Positions 27,620-37,522 are shown, numbered from the stretch's first letter. The stretch: 64,000 nucleotides of DNA from Sulfurimonas sp. (GCA_030949825.1 JAUZSC010000007.1:1-64000); one strand, 5' to 3'. A program made the numbers and translations. The notes: a model not told the origin generated them from the letters alone.

Positions 27620-27960
27620 TAGTCCCCTTTTTTATGAGGTGGCTCTATGAAGTGCTTTATTAATAAGGAGTTTCTCAGAGGGGTCGAGAGCTCTCACAAC
27701 TTTCACACTTTTTATGAGTTCATGTAGATACTACAAATATCATAATCGCACCATCCCCACCATCTTTCTGGAGACTTTGGAAAAAAAATAAAAAAATAAA
27801 AAATAAATTATTTGAAAAGTTTGGGAAAAGATGGTGGGGATGGTGCGATTGCATAAAATATGATGGTCTCATAAATTACACATAATGGGACAGACGCGTA
27901 ATTGTCACTACATCCCAAGAACAGGGGTCTCATAAAGTGTCTTACTTAAGGGTCTCAAGA
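27620..27960. promoter_or_regulatory. Candidate res/recombination sites upstream of resolvase
   Basis: The word TCTCATAAA occurs in direct orientation near 27874 and 27929, with a related GGGTCTCAAG near 27952. The inverse TTTATGAG occurs near 27632 and 27710. Such repeated, partly inverted short words just before a serine recombinase gene are the layout of a res or inversion region. Assignment is by position; crossover point not determined. Confidence 0.45.
27744..27850. repeat. 23-bp perfect inverted repeat around an A-rich core
   Basis: The arm at 27744-27766 (begins AATCGCACCATCCCC) is repeated in inverse at 27828-27850, separated by 61 bases made largely of A and T. It would extrude as a cruciform or form a long hairpin. 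It lies in the 430-base noncoding stretch before the resolvase gene. Confidence 0.8.
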
Positions 27961-28007
27961 GGTTATAGACGTTATGGTACACCATATAAAGGAATTAAGG
28001 AATTATC

Positions 28008-28580
28008 ATGAGAGTAGGATATGCACGTGTCTCCAGTTCAGGTCAGAACCTAAATAGTCAGATTGAAGCATTAGAATTAATAGGATGTGAGAAGATATTT
28101 ACTGAGAAGATGAGCGGTAAGCAACAATTCAATAGAATTGAACTTCAAGAAGCATTAGACTTCGTAAGAGATAGAGATGAATTCTATGTAACGAGATTAG
28201 ACAGATGTTCTCGTTCTGTGAAAGATTTGCATCAGATTATTGATACATTAAATGAAAAAGGTGTTTCGTTCCAAGCTACTGAACAAGATTTAGATACATC
28301 AAGTTCAGCAGGAAGACTCATGATTGGTCTACTATCAATTGTATCCGCATTCGAAACCGATTTGAGGGCTGAGAGACAAGCTGATGGAATTTTATCTGCA
28401 AAGAAGTGTGGTGTAAAATTCGGTCCCCAAGCTAAATTCAATGAAGAGAAAACAATTCAAGCAATTGAGCTTCAAAAACAAGGGATGACAGCACAACAGA
28501 TTGCTGATGAATTTGAGATTGGAAGAAGCACATTATTGAGATATATATCTTCATATAAGAAGCTTCAAGAAGCAGCATAA
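28008..28580 (+). CDS. Serine recombinase (resolvase/invertase family)
   Basis: 190 residues, usual length for Tn3/Hin-type enzymes. Catalytic serine in YARVSSSGQNLNSQ (about residue 9-10), conserved arginines in VTRLDRCSRSVKDL, LMIGLLSIVSAFETDLRAER as the active-site/E-helix segment, and a C-terminal HTH (MTAQQIADEFEIGRSTLLRY). It resolves cointegrates or inverts DNA at nearby sites; the repeats just upstream are candidates. The gene is intact and likely belongs to a plasmid- or transposon-derived island. Confidence 0.92.
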   Translation: MRVGYARVSSSGQNLNSQIEALELIGCEKIFTEKMSGKQQFNRIELQEALDFVRDRDEFYVTRLDRCSRSVKDLHQIIDTLNEKGVSFQATEQDLDTSSSAGRLMIGLLSIVSAFETDLRAERQADGILSAKKCGVKFGPQAKFNEEKTIQAIELQKQGMTAQQIADEFEIGRSTLLRYISSYKKLQEAA

Positions 28581-29310
28581 ATCCTCTTCTTTATCCATAA
28601 GAATAAAGGGGTTTAGAACCTTTGACATTCTTTCAGATAAGCTCCTATAATAGAGCAAAAGAATGTAAAATGTATACCATATATGATACATATATCGTTC
28701 TTTGAAATTGAAATTGTTAATGTATAAAAAGGGAGACACAAAAGGGGACACATTTATGTTTGTGACAGACAAATCTCGATAGAATGGTGCTTACAAGTGT
28801 GTATGTAATGATTTTATTTTAAGCTGAGGGTCCACCACTTCAATCCCCTAAAACAAGCACTTTCAAGCAATATAAATCTTAAAAATACCTAACTGTAACT
28901 CAACTGTAACCAGATTATTACTTTTTTCAAGATACAAAAATACCTTTTTCTTTAGCACACACATGATTTTTTCACTGCATCACTGAAATTCCATAGATAT
29001 TCTCAACTCATTTTTAGTAGAAAAAGAAACATATAACGGTAAAATTGATTTTGATTTTGATTTTATAGAAGTAGAACCCAAGCTCTAATTGATAACTATA
29101 CTCAAGTAAAAGATTAGGATTATGAGAAAGATAGAAATAAAACTATCCTTTAATTTCACTCTGTTGTAACTGTTGAATAACACTTACATTACTAAAAACA
29201 CCTACATGCTTTTTCTGAGTCTTAACCCAACTTCATCATCTAAAATTAAAAAAGACCTATATTCAGGGCTTTAAAGCCTTTTAAAATATTTTACCTGTAC
29301 CACATCTATA
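28581..29310. other. 730-base region without a supported gene
   Basis: A weak GGTT-TAG-AACC hairpin near 28608 may terminate the resolvase transcript. Near 29008-29088 a short run reads NSFLVEKETYNGKIDFDFDF, then IEVEPKL and a stop, which may be the tail of a lost gene. Nothing else is recognised. Confidence 0.4.
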
Positions 29311-30852
29311 TTATTCTATAAAAGTTTTAGTAACATCTCCTGCTCCGTATTTAATCTCAAGTGCATCATAAATCTCTTTTTGCTTCTCATTTAATTCTGA
29401 ACTTTGTCGTATATAGAGTGTTGAGCCATCTTTACACTTCATACTGGTAGTAATCCTTTTTGATTTCTCAGAATATGCCTTATCGTATCCCAACTATAGT
29501 GAATACCCTTTTGTTTAAGTTTGTACCTTATTGTATGGATAATACTATAAGCTAAAAGAGTAATAAAGAGATGCCCATCTACTCTAGTCTGTGTTTGATG
29601 AAATATAGGTCTTAATCCTAATTCAGACTTTAAACTCTTAAATACTGATTCTAAATCAGTAAGTGTTGTATATGTTTTCCATAGAGTCTTCTCATCCATT
29701 GTTTGGTTATTGGTTCTAAGACAATAGATACCATTAATAGCACTTTTATTATCAAGTGTCTTCTTCTCACTCCAAGTTATATCTATTGCATTATAGCTAT
29801 CTGGGTCTTTAGTGACAGTAGTTGAATAGTATTGAGATGATGATTTGAGCCTTCCTATGGTCTCTATCACCTTATCATAAGCCTTAGTTCTTCTTTTGAG
29901 AGAGAGTCCATCTTTTAAATATTGTAGCTTCTCTATAAAAAGAGTTTGTACTCTTTTTGCATAGCTTCCTCTTTAGCCTCTCTAGCAGTAGAGTGTATAA
30001 ATAACTCAGTCTCTTTAGTTTCTTCATTGACAACCTTCATAGCTCTTACTATAGCATTGTCATTTTTATCTAATTTTACAGGAGTTGATTTCTCTTCATC
30101 AAACTGTTTATTGCGTTTTCTGCTGACAACTAGGTATTCATAGCTATTCTCAATAAGATAATCAATATTCTCCTGCGATGCTATACCAGCATCCATAATC
30201 AATAATGATTTATGAGAGGATAAAAGGTTTTTTTCTTTTTGAGGAACTTTCAATTTATCTAACATCTCTTTAAATGTTGTGGCTTCACCAATATTCCCAT
30301 CAAATATCTCACTCTTTCTTACAAACCCACTACTATCAAGCATTACTGCTAGAGTAATGATTTTAGCATCACTTCTTTTTTCCTTACTTCTTCCTCTTTT
30401 AGCTTTCTCTACTCCCTCAACACCACCTTCAAAGTATGTGTTAGTAAGGTCATAAAGAGTTATTAGACTTCTCCTAAAACCCCAAATAAAATTGGAGTAA
30501 AATTTGCTTATAAGTTAGTATGGCAAAAACAAGAAAATATTATAAAGTAAATAAGTTAGAAAACAAAGATTTTAAACGCATTGTTGGTGTCAATAAAGAT
30601 ACTTTTAAAGATATGGTAAAAGTAATTAGAAAACATTATCGTGATAGAAAATCAAAAGGTGGAACAAACAAATCACTTTCAGCAAATGATGAAGTATTAC
30701 TGATGCTTGAATACTACCGAGAGTACAGAACATTTGCACATTTAGGAATTGATTATGGAGTGAGTGAATCAACAGCTCATTATACAGTTACTAAAATTGA
30801 AAAGATACTGATAAAAGAGCCACAATTCCATCTTGAGACTCTAAAACATATA

Positions 30853-32379
30853 GAGACCACTGCACAGTAAAAAAACAAACTAAATCTCTTAAAACCCCTT
30901 ATATTAAGTTATTTAAAGCCATTTATTTGCTATAATTACACCACGAATTTAAAGATATTTTAAGCTAAAAGGCAATAATTTGGCATTTCAAGAGAATACT
31001 CCAACATTTACAGATTATGCTGTTAACGATAGACTTCAATATGTAGATTCATTTCTAAAAGAGATAGATAGTATAATAGATTTTAGAAAGTTAAAACCTA
31101 TTTTAAATAAGAATGGTATCGGTACAAAGAATGTTTGTGGAGTAAAAGCTTATGACAATATCCTTATGTTTAAAATATTACTCTTGCAAAAATTCTATGA
31201 CCTGAGTGACGAAAAGGTTGAAGAAGCACTTTATGCAAACTTACTGTTTATGAAATTCGTAGGTTTAAGCCTAGAGGACTTAGCTCCTGATAGTACAACC
31301 ATAGGTAGATTTAGGAACTCTTTGATAGATACTAAAATATATGATAAGCTATTTAACCATGTAAATAAACAACTAGAAGATAAAGGCTTAATAGCTAAAA
31401 GTGGTAAATCAATTTTAGTAGACGCAACTTTAATTAAATCTTTGAATGATGGAGTTAAAGATAAGGATAAAGAGCAAAGAAATGCCAATAGAGTAAAAGT
31501 AGAAGAAGCCAATAGAACCCTTGACTTACAAATAAATGAAGAACTCAAGAAAGCAAAACCATCAAGAAAAAAAGTAGATAAATTATTACGAAAGAAAGAA
31601 CATAACTCAAGAACATTTAAAAATCAAGAGCTAGATGAACTACAAGGCATAGATACTAAAGATATCGAGACCTCAAAAAATATTATAGAAAATAGCGAAG
31701 ATAGTTATGATCAAACCGACAAAGTAGATAAAGAGGTAAGAACAGGATATCAAACTGGTACAAAGCAATATGCAACAGGATACAAGGGACACATAGCAAC
31801 AGACTCAGACTCTGGTGCAATACTAAAACCAATAATGACATTTGCAAATACATCTGACATATCAGTTGTCCAAACCATCGTAGAAGAGCTGGAAGATATA
31901 GAAGCATTCTATGGAGATAAAGCATACAAGTCTAAAGAAGTAGATGAACTATTAGAGAAGAATGAAATAGAAAATGAGATTTGTCTCAAAGAGACACAGA
32001 AGATGACTAAGGATGAGAGAGCAGCACAAAGAGAGATAGAAAACCAAAACATAAAATCAGGGCAAAGGTTGAACATAGCTTTGCGCGTCTAAAACCCAAA
32101 TGAAATATCATACCAGTAGGTATACTGGATTAGTCCGCAATAATATGAATTTTACAATAGCTTGCTTAGCCTCAAACCTAAAACTATTTGCCCATAAACA
32201 AATAGCCTTACGAAAAGTAAGAAATAGCTAGGAAATATGATAAGAAATAAAGGGTATTTAGATAACTTTAAGGGTGAGAAACAATTTATGATGAAAATTA
32301 AGCAGATATATTTTAGAGATTTCAAAAAAATATTTTAAAATTAGGATTGGGGTAGTGTTTGGGGTTGTGCTGTGGTCTC
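30853..32379 (+). mobile_element. IS-F (IS5/IS1182-like), 1527 bp
   Basis: Terminal inverted repeats GAGACCACTGCACA and the inverse of GAGACCACAGCACA. ATATA is duplicated on both sides (30848-30852 and 32380-32384), and removal restores the IS-A sequence. It carries one transposase gene and a 150-base noncoding right end. Only copy of this family in the window. Confidence 0.9.
30980..32232 (+). pseudogene. IS-F transposase, one frameshift near the C-terminus
   Basis: IS5-superfamily DDE transposase of about 417 residues. The TTG start at 30980 follows an AAAAGG site; N-terminal DUF772-type helical domain (LEDLAPDSTTIGRFRNSL). SILVDATLIKS and AFYGDKAYKS hold the two Asp residues. A frame change near 32058 separates these from KVEHSFARLKTQMKYHTSRY, which holds the catalytic Glu, and the end ALRKVRNS. 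Confidence 0.85.
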
Positions 32380-33659
32380 ATATAGTACCAACAGAAGATT
32401 TAAATAATATCAAAATAACTGTTGTAGATGTGACTGAGAGCGAATGTGAAAGACCAAAAAAAAGCAAAAAAAGTACTATTCAGGTAAAAAGAAAAAGCAT
32501 ACTCAAAAAGCACAAATAATTACAAATATCAAAGGTAAAATACTTGCAGTAACTATTGCTAAAGGAAAGATGCACGACTTCCGTCTTTTTAAAAATAGTA
32601 ATCCAACTAAAAGATATTGATGAGTAGAGTTCTTGCTGATTTAGGCTATTTAGGTATAGATAAAATATGTCCAAATGCTACAATTCCAAATAAAAAAACA
32701 AAAAAGAAACCTCTTACAAAAGAAGAGAAAAAAGAGAATCATAAATTATCATCTAATCGTATCATAATTGAAAATATAAATGCAAAAATCAAGGTATTTA
32801 AAATTACAAAATATCCGTATAGAAATAGACGAAAAAGGTTCGGATTAAGGATGAACCTTATTTGTGCCATTATTAACCTTGATTTAATACCCTTAAATAC
32901 AGACTCTGGAAAGGATTAGTGATTGATTGTTTTAGGAGAAGTCTATTGTTTCATCATACTCAAATATTGCTTTTTGGGTAGTATATAGATGCTTTTCTAA
33001 GTCATCTTTATGAGCTAAAAGCTTATCGGATATTCTATAGATACTATTAGAAGATATCTTATTATAATCACACCCTATAAGCTCATTAATAGCACTTGTA
33101 TTACATAAGTAATCATAAGCTTTAGCTTCACTACTAGGATTAGCAATCTTTGCTATTAGAGTGCCTATTGCACTATTGTATTGAATATTTGTAAAACCTA
33201 ACTCTTTTAGTTTAGCATCTAGTTTTAACTCTTTGATTGTTTCATAAAGTATATTCTCTATACCTATATCTTTTATATCACTATTTTTTATTGTAGTTGT
33301 ATCTATCTCTTTGTATCTATCTTCATCATTAAGAGTTGTATCTACTACTGCTTGTGCTGATATGATTTTTAGAGCATAGTGTTGTGCGATTGTTTCTAAA
33401 TCTTTATCTAGTGTAAACAGACTTGGAGCCTGTTTGATAATCTCATCTACTCTTTTGGATAAAGTAGCCCAATCTTCTTGTTCTACATTAAAATCACTTC
33501 CTAAATTAAGGAGAGTTCTTTTCTTCACCTTTTTACCAACTCTTATGGATTCCATTAATCTATAAGTGTAATAGTTCTGAGTTGAGTCTTTTTTGCTCTT
33601 AGAGATTGTTTTAATTATGTACATGCGAAGATTGTAGCAAATTAAGCATTAATATAAAC

Positions 33660-33932
33660 TTAAATAATATTGTATTCGGGTACCACATTAGTATATTTGA
33701 AAGGTGATTTCCCTAAAACAAGTGGTTTAATATCCAAAAGAATTGTCAAATTTGAGGATTTAGTGGATTTCTGCTTGGAAAATGATGAAGTTGGGTTAAT
33801 ATATTTTTTCATTGTTACTGCAACATCTTTGTGACCAAGTTGAGCGCTTAAAGAAACTATACCAACCAATTGATTTTTATCATTCGCTATATTTGTAGCG
33901 AATGTATGACTCAGCCTATAATTACTTGTCAC
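33660..33932 (-). pseudogene. Tyrosine recombinase/integrase C-terminal fragment
   Basis: Reads YRLSHTFATNIANDKNQLVG, IVSLSAQLGHKDVAVTMKKY and a diverging tail. HTFAT and LGHKDVAVTMKKY correspond to the second conserved box of phage-type integrases, in which Y of the KKY stretch is the likely nucleophile. The N-terminal and middle parts are absent, and other mobile DNA abuts it on both sides. With the tRNA-Leu at 17.1 kb it may mark the two borders of an island. Confidence 0.65.
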
Positions 33933-33979
33933 CAGTAGAGTATGAAGAAAAGATGCTACTAAAAGAAATAGGTGCTTAG
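33925..33979 (+). pseudogene. Possible IS3 OrfB C-terminal scrap
   Basis: Seventeen codons before a stop read LSPVEYEEKMLLKEIGA, resembling the SPVEYE ending common to IS3-family OrfB proteins. Too short to be certain. Confidence 0.4.
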
Positions 33980-34041
33980 AATGTTATATTCTTTGTGTGA
34001 TATAGGGTTGACATATCAAACACAATCAAAACCCTTTTTTC

Positions 34042-34308
34042 CTAGAAAGACTTAACTGGATTAATGCCAAGCTGAAAAGCATAAGGATATCTTTGAATAC
34101 CTGCAGCTAATGCTGCTTTATTAACATCGGCTTTAATTGATTCAACCGCTTTTTCATACTCAACTTCGCTCCAAGAACAACGCCATGCCGATTCCATCAT
34201 CCCTAGTTGTTGCCATGTATCCATCTTTAAACTTTCATAAAATACAGATCTTTGTACAGGGCTCGATGCCCTTAAATCTAGTGTCAATAATGCTTTATAT
34301 GCTGCCAT
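34042..34308 (-). CDS. Hypothetical protein, 88 residues
   Basis: Not recognised. MAAYKALLTLDLRASSPVQR with a Trp-rich centre (TWQQLGMMESAWRCSWSEV) and a C-terminal helix. The start follows an AGGAAAA site. It is 68 bases downstream of another small gene on the same strand and may be its operon partner. Confidence 0.5.
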   Translation of the reverse strand: MAAYKALLTLDLRASSPVQRSVFYESLKMDTWQQLGMMESAWRCSWSEVEYEKAVESIKADVNKAALAAGIQRYPYAFQLGINPVKSF

Positions 34309-34376
34309 ATTTTTCCTTTTTGTTATGTAGATGTATTTTAACTAACCTTACAATAAATTTGATTAAAGAATCTATC

Positions 34377-34616
34377 TTATATTTGACACACAGTATTGTT
34401 TGTTCCAAAATAATAACCTTTCTCATTCATACAACTCATTGCCACTTCATGCTTCAAGGTATGATTTGAACTACTCGTAAATTCAAAGGTTTCAACAAAG
34501 CCTTTTATTGAATAGCCATCTTGCAGCTGAACGCTATTAATATCAACTCCATGTTCTACTATAACCCAGAGAGCTATACCCGACTGTGCCAAAACATCAT
34601 ATTTATCTACTTTCAT
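34377..34616 (-). CDS. Hypothetical protein, 79 residues
   Basis: Not recognised. MKVDKYDVLAQSGIALWVIV, then VQLQDGYSIKGFVETFEFTS and two C-terminal cysteines (AMSCMNEKGYYFGTNNTVCQ). It has its own AAAGGTG ribosome site and is first gene of a two-gene minus-strand pair next to the island border. Confidence 0.5.
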   Translation of the reverse strand: MKVDKYDVLAQSGIALWVIVEHGVDINSVQLQDGYSIKGFVETFEFTSSSNHTLKHEVAMSCMNEKGYYFGTNNTVCQI

Positions 34617-34781
34617 TTTTCACCTTTGATTACTTTATAAAGATTATTATAGCTTTGTTTCTATCAACTTTTGTTTCATATTCAAAAAAACTCTTTGAAT
34701 CTATCTCCTCAACAACTGCTATTAAGCATAAATGAAATATATTCTAGTAATAATTTCAGACAAAATACAAGGAAAAACTAG

Positions 34782-35159
34782 ATGGCAGAAGAATACACTA
34801 AAGAACAACTTGAAGCATTGAAAAATTTAAAACAAATAGCAAAAGATAGCCCTGAAGCAATGCAAGAAATTTTAAAAATAATGGCATTAAGCGAAGAAGA
34901 TGAAAAAGCCATTCTTGATGAAATGGGTGAAGAAATGCAGATAGAGATAGAATCCAGACAAAAAGAACGCGAAGAACAAGAAGCTAAGCGTGATTCTAAA
35001 GTAGAAAAAAATGAAAGCGCAAGTAAATGCAGCGTTTAATGCAGAGATTCTAAGACTGGAGAATCAAATTTCTAAATTAGGATTCGAACAAGAAGAAGAA
35101 ATAGCCCAATTAGAGATAGAAATTGTTGAAATAAAAGCTATGAAAGATAGACGAAAATA
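34782..35159 (+). CDS. Acidic coiled-coil protein, possibly two overlapping frames
   Basis: The first frame (85 codons) is highly charged: EQLEALKNLKQIAKDSPEAM, then EEDEKAILDEMGEEMQIEIE, ending at 35039. A second frame from ATG 35012 (MKAQVNAAFNAEILRLENQI, then KLGFEQEEEIAQLEIEIVEI) ends at 35159 and reads as a continuation of the same coiled coil. A one-base indel in the A-run at about 35005 would fuse them into one ~125-residue protein. Function unknown. Confidence 0.55.
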
Positions 35160-35185
35160 AACTAAATATCAAAGGATTACTGTAA

Positions 35186-35455
35186 ATGAACGAGAATGTA
35201 GTTAAACAAAGATCTAATGAAGAAGAAAAACAAAGAAAGATGAGATATATTCATATAGATGCCCAGAAGTATGCTCTTGAGTCTGTGCTAGAAGAAGAAC
35301 TCCTTAAAGATCCCAAAAACTTGGAACACTTTTTTCTTCATGTTGCCTATGAAAAACTAAAAAAAGATTCTAAGCTTGACAAACTGATTTACTTTTATAT
35401 TGGTATAGTAGTTGGCATAATATCGTCTCTTTTTATGGCTATCTTTTTCTCATAG
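35186..35455 (+). CDS. Small C-tail-anchored membrane protein, unknown
   Basis: 89 residues: a charged helical body (EEEKQRKMRYIHIDAQKYAL) and one C-terminal membrane helix (LIYFYIGIVVGIISSLFMAI). Start preceded by AAAGGA. It follows the coiled-coil gene by 26 bases and may be co-transcribed with it. No family recognised. Confidence 0.6.
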   Translation: MNENVVKQRSNEEEKQRKMRYIHIDAQKYALESVLEEELLKDPKNLEHFFLHVAYEKLKKDSKLDKLIYFYIGIVVGIISSLFMAIFFS

Positions 35456-35524
35456 AATCTGATATTTTAGCTATAAATTCGTCCAAATTGTGTTTTTACA
35501 CTATACTTTTAAAAAGGAGTTTTA

Positions 35525-35950
35525 ATGGGTTTAATATATGCTGAACAAGTAGAGGAAATGAGTGTTGAAGCGATGCAAGAGACACATGAAAATGAAATTC
35601 AAATTTTAAATGACATTGATAAGCTTGCCACAATCCATCAGATACAAAAAACAGGACTTGATGAGCTAGTTGCAAAAATAGAAGAGTATATTGAACATGT
35701 CCATAAACATTTTGCAAATGAAGAACGATTAATGCAAAAATACAACTTCCCATCCTACGATATGCATAAGACAGCTCACGATATGTTTTTAGAAGATTTA
35801 GATCATTCAGTTAGGCAATGGAAAAGAGCCGACAATATAGAAAAAATCACCAACTTTATACGCAGAACACCTGAATGGATAGTTTTGCATGTTAATTCAG
35901 TAGATGCTCCAACAGCAAACTATCTTGCAAGAAAAATGGAGCAAGAATAA
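35525..35950 (+). CDS. Bacteriohemerythrin
   Basis: 141-residue four-helix-bundle O2-binding protein with a di-iron site. Ligand candidates are seen in METHENEI (His), EYIEHVHKHFANEERLM (His and Glu), YDMHKTAHDMF (two His) and VLHVNSVD (His and Asp), in the family order. The start follows AAAAGGAG. Likely role is oxygen sensing or storage in a microaerophile, inferred from the fold. Confidence 0.88.
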   Translation: MGLIYAEQVEEMSVEAMQETHENEIQILNDIDKLATIHQIQKTGLDELVAKIEEYIEHVHKHFANEERLMQKYNFPSYDMHKTAHDMFLEDLDHSVRQWKRADNIEKITNFIRRTPEWIVLHVNSVDAPTANYLARKMEQE

Positions 35951-35957
35951 AAGTGAA

Positions 35958-36518
35958 TTAAAATTCTCTCTTATATTCTTTAGTAGGTTTGAAGCTAACA
36001 CCTTCAAATTCTATTTTAGATAATTTTTCTTTTAAAGTCTCCGTAATCATTATCAAACCCGGAATATTATGAAATCTAAACAAATCTAAGCCTGCAGTTT
36101 TACTCTCATCTATACAAAACTCACTTATAAATGCTTTACCTGTTGCATTTTGTTTAAACTCACTTTTTTCAAGGTCAATGCACGAAACAATACTTTTAAC
36201 TATTGCCAAGTAGTACTCAGCCAAAGCCTCTTTGGTTTGTGAGTCTATAATTAATACTTCATAATAATCAATATTATTCACACCAGCGCTGTCTAAAGCC
36301 TCTTTCATCTTTTTTGAGAACAAAGGTACACCCGGATTAAGAATATCCGTATAGACTATCTTCTCATCTTCCTCTATGTCAGCTTGTATCTCTATAGGCA
36401 ACTCATAAAAGTCTGGTTTCTTACCCATAATCGTCTCTATTAGGTCTATCTCATCGGGTAGATCTAAAAAAGGTGCATAACGATTTGGAGACACTTCATC
36501 AAAAATATAATAGTCCAT
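35958..36518 (-). CDS. Imm11/DUF1629-family protein
   Basis: 186 residues. The C-terminal half resembles the Imm11 (DUF1629) family of putative immunity proteins of polymorphic toxins (AFISEFCIDESKTAGLDLFR, then FHNIPGLIMITETLKEKL). The N-terminal half has FDEVSPNRYAPFLDLP and a SKKMKEALDSAGVNNIDYYE segment typical of the family. No cognate toxin is adjacent, so it is an orphan here. Assignment is by pattern, not by search. Confidence 0.6.
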   Translation of the reverse strand: MDYYIFDEVSPNRYAPFLDLPDEIDLIETIMGKKPDFYELPIEIQADIEEDEKIVYTDILNPGVPLFSKKMKEALDSAGVNNIDYYEVLIIDSQTKEALAEYYLAIVKSIVSCIDLEKSEFKQNATGKAFISEFCIDESKTAGLDLFRFHNIPGLIMITETLKEKLSKIEFEGVSFKPTKEYKREF

Positions 36519-36753
36519 TAAAATCCTTTTTTATTGTAAAAACTGTAACTTTATAAGAAATATTACTATAACTCTATACTTTAATCAATTATTTAGCTAA
36601 ACTTTCATTAATAAAATATGATTCAAGTTACATCCTTGATCTGGTTTACATTGAAAACTTCTCGTTAACAAGATAATCCACCTGAAAGAAAACTTTATAT
36701 TAGATTTTAGACCACCGCAGCAATGTGGTGTATTCAAACACAAAGGTAACACA

Positions 36754-36972
36754 ATGGCAGATTTAGTAAACGGAACAATCAAATGGTTTAACGAAGATAA
36801 AGGTTTTGGATTTATCGAGCAAGAAAATGGTGGAAAAGATGTATTCGTACATTTCCGTCAAGTAAATAACTCAGGTCACGGCCGTGTTTCACTTAACGAA
36901 GGTCAAAAAGTGACTTTCGAAATTGGTGAAGGCGAGAAAGGTCCTCAAGCAGAAAACGTTACAGGTCTGTAA
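36754..36972 (+). CDS. cspA: Cold-shock protein CspA family
   Basis: 72-residue single-stranded nucleic-acid chaperone: [18 protein letters not shown] (RNP1) and [10 protein letters not shown] (RNP2). Upstream lies about 150 bases of untranslated sequence, with a hairpin ACCAC-N8-GTGGT about 20 bases before the ribosome site. This fits the long structured leaders of cold-shock genes. A strong terminator follows directly. Codon choice looks well adapted. Confidence 0.95.
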   Translation: MADLVNGTIKWFNEDKGFGFIEQENGGKDVFVHFRQVNNSGHGRVSLNEGQKVTFEIGEGEKGPQAENVTGL

Positions 36973-36980
36973 TATTTCTG

Positions 36981-37002
36981 TGAGCGAGTTTTTACTCGCT
37001 CA
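36981..37002 (+). terminator. Rho-independent terminator of cspA
   Basis: TGAGCGAG (36981) pairs with CTCGCTCA (36995) around a T-rich loop, nine bases after the cspA stop. There is little T-tail, so it may also act bidirectionally toward the convergent gene. Confidence 0.7.
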
Positions 37003-37058
37003 TACTTCTTAACCTCTCTCTTTAAAACACTCTCAAATTTTAACATTTAACTTTACAG

Positions 37059-37520
37059 CTACCCTTTAAACTCTTTAATAGCGGCATATGCTTCATTAAT
37101 ATCTTGTGATTTTTCTTGGGCAAGTTTTAGCATCTGTGGTGAAAGATTTTGACTCGCGAGTGAATCATAATGGTACTCTTTCATTAATCTTCTATAATTT
37201 ACTTTTACCGTCTCAAAGCTATCAGTATTTTTAGATTCTAAGATTTCATAATACTTGTCCATATTTGTTTGAGCATGTCTAAAGTTCGCTTGATTATGTC
37301 CATAACTTTTATACTCAAACCTTGAAGAACGATTGTACTTGAGTGGGTTCATAATAGAAAGACCTAGAACAAGGAAAAAGTTAAATGGAAAGAAAAGTAT
37401 TCTTGGAGCAAATACAAGCAATAATATTCCTATGATTATACTGCCAAAACAAAATCCTAGCCACATAAATTCGAGAAAAACACCTAAAGCAATAAGTATA
37501 AGACCTAAAATAGTTTTCAT
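37059..37520 (-). CDS. Membrane-anchored J-domain-like protein with altered HPD
   Basis: 153 residues. Two to three N-terminal membrane helices (LGLILIALGVFLEFMWLGF; FFPFNFFLVLGLSI), then a C-terminal DnaJ-like domain: DKYYEILESKNTDSFETVKV, NYRRLMKEYHYDSLAS and AQEKSQDINEAYAAIK. The invariant HPD tripeptide is replaced by HYD, which should weaken DnaK activation. Start codons of this gene and the next one upstream are nearly adjoining (2-base gap), so they form an operon. Confidence 0.75.
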   Translation of the reverse strand: MKTILGLILIALGVFLEFMWLGFCFGSIIIGILLLVFAPRILFFPFNFFLVLGLSIMNPLKYNRSSRFEYKSYGHNQANFRHAQTNMDKYYEILESKNTDSFETVKVNYRRLMKEYHYDSLASQNLSPQMLKLAQEKSQDINEAYAAIKEFKG

Positions 37521-37522
37521 TA

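Larger units (their letters stand above)
30520..32919 (+). pseudogene. IS-A copy 3 transposase, split by IS-F
   Basis: Start MAKTRKYYKV at 30520. The frame is cut after ETLKHI by IS-F, resumes at 32385 with PTEDLNNIKITVVDVTES and reaches the stop at 32917-32919. Additional frame changes lie in the A-runs near 32460-32475 (8 and 7 bases) and in CTAAAAGATATTG near 32608, which is one A short of the other copies. Confidence 0.82.
30465..32944 (+). mobile_element. IS-A copy 3 (IS5-type), hosting IS-F
   Basis: Inserted in the IS1634 transposase gene with a 3-bp ATT duplication on both sides (30462-30464, 32945-32947). Ends are the same 16-bp inverted repeats as the other copies. Split internally by the element at 30853-32379. 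Confidence 0.9.
29311..33624 (-). pseudogene. IS1634-family transposase, split by IS-A copy 3 and frameshifted
   Basis: Large DDE transposase (about 570 residues when joined). N-terminal part 33624-32945 (MYIIKTISKSKKDSTQNYYT) ends at IFEYDETI. After IS-A copy 3 it continues LYDLTNTYFEGG, MLDSSGFVRKSEIF, SLLIMDAGIASQENIDYLI and LTDLESVFKSLKSELGLRPI. YDLTNTYFEG, MDAGIAS and ESVFKSLKSELG are the characteristic D, D, E blocks of IS1634. Frame changes near 29935 and 29460 break the C-terminal half. Element ends were not resolved. Its 5' side abuts an integrase fragment. Confidence 0.85.

Noticed and set aside
27767..27827. A-rich segment as a replication origin
   Set aside because: No iterons, DnaA boxes or rep gene nearby; the flanking inverted repeat alone does not support an origin call.
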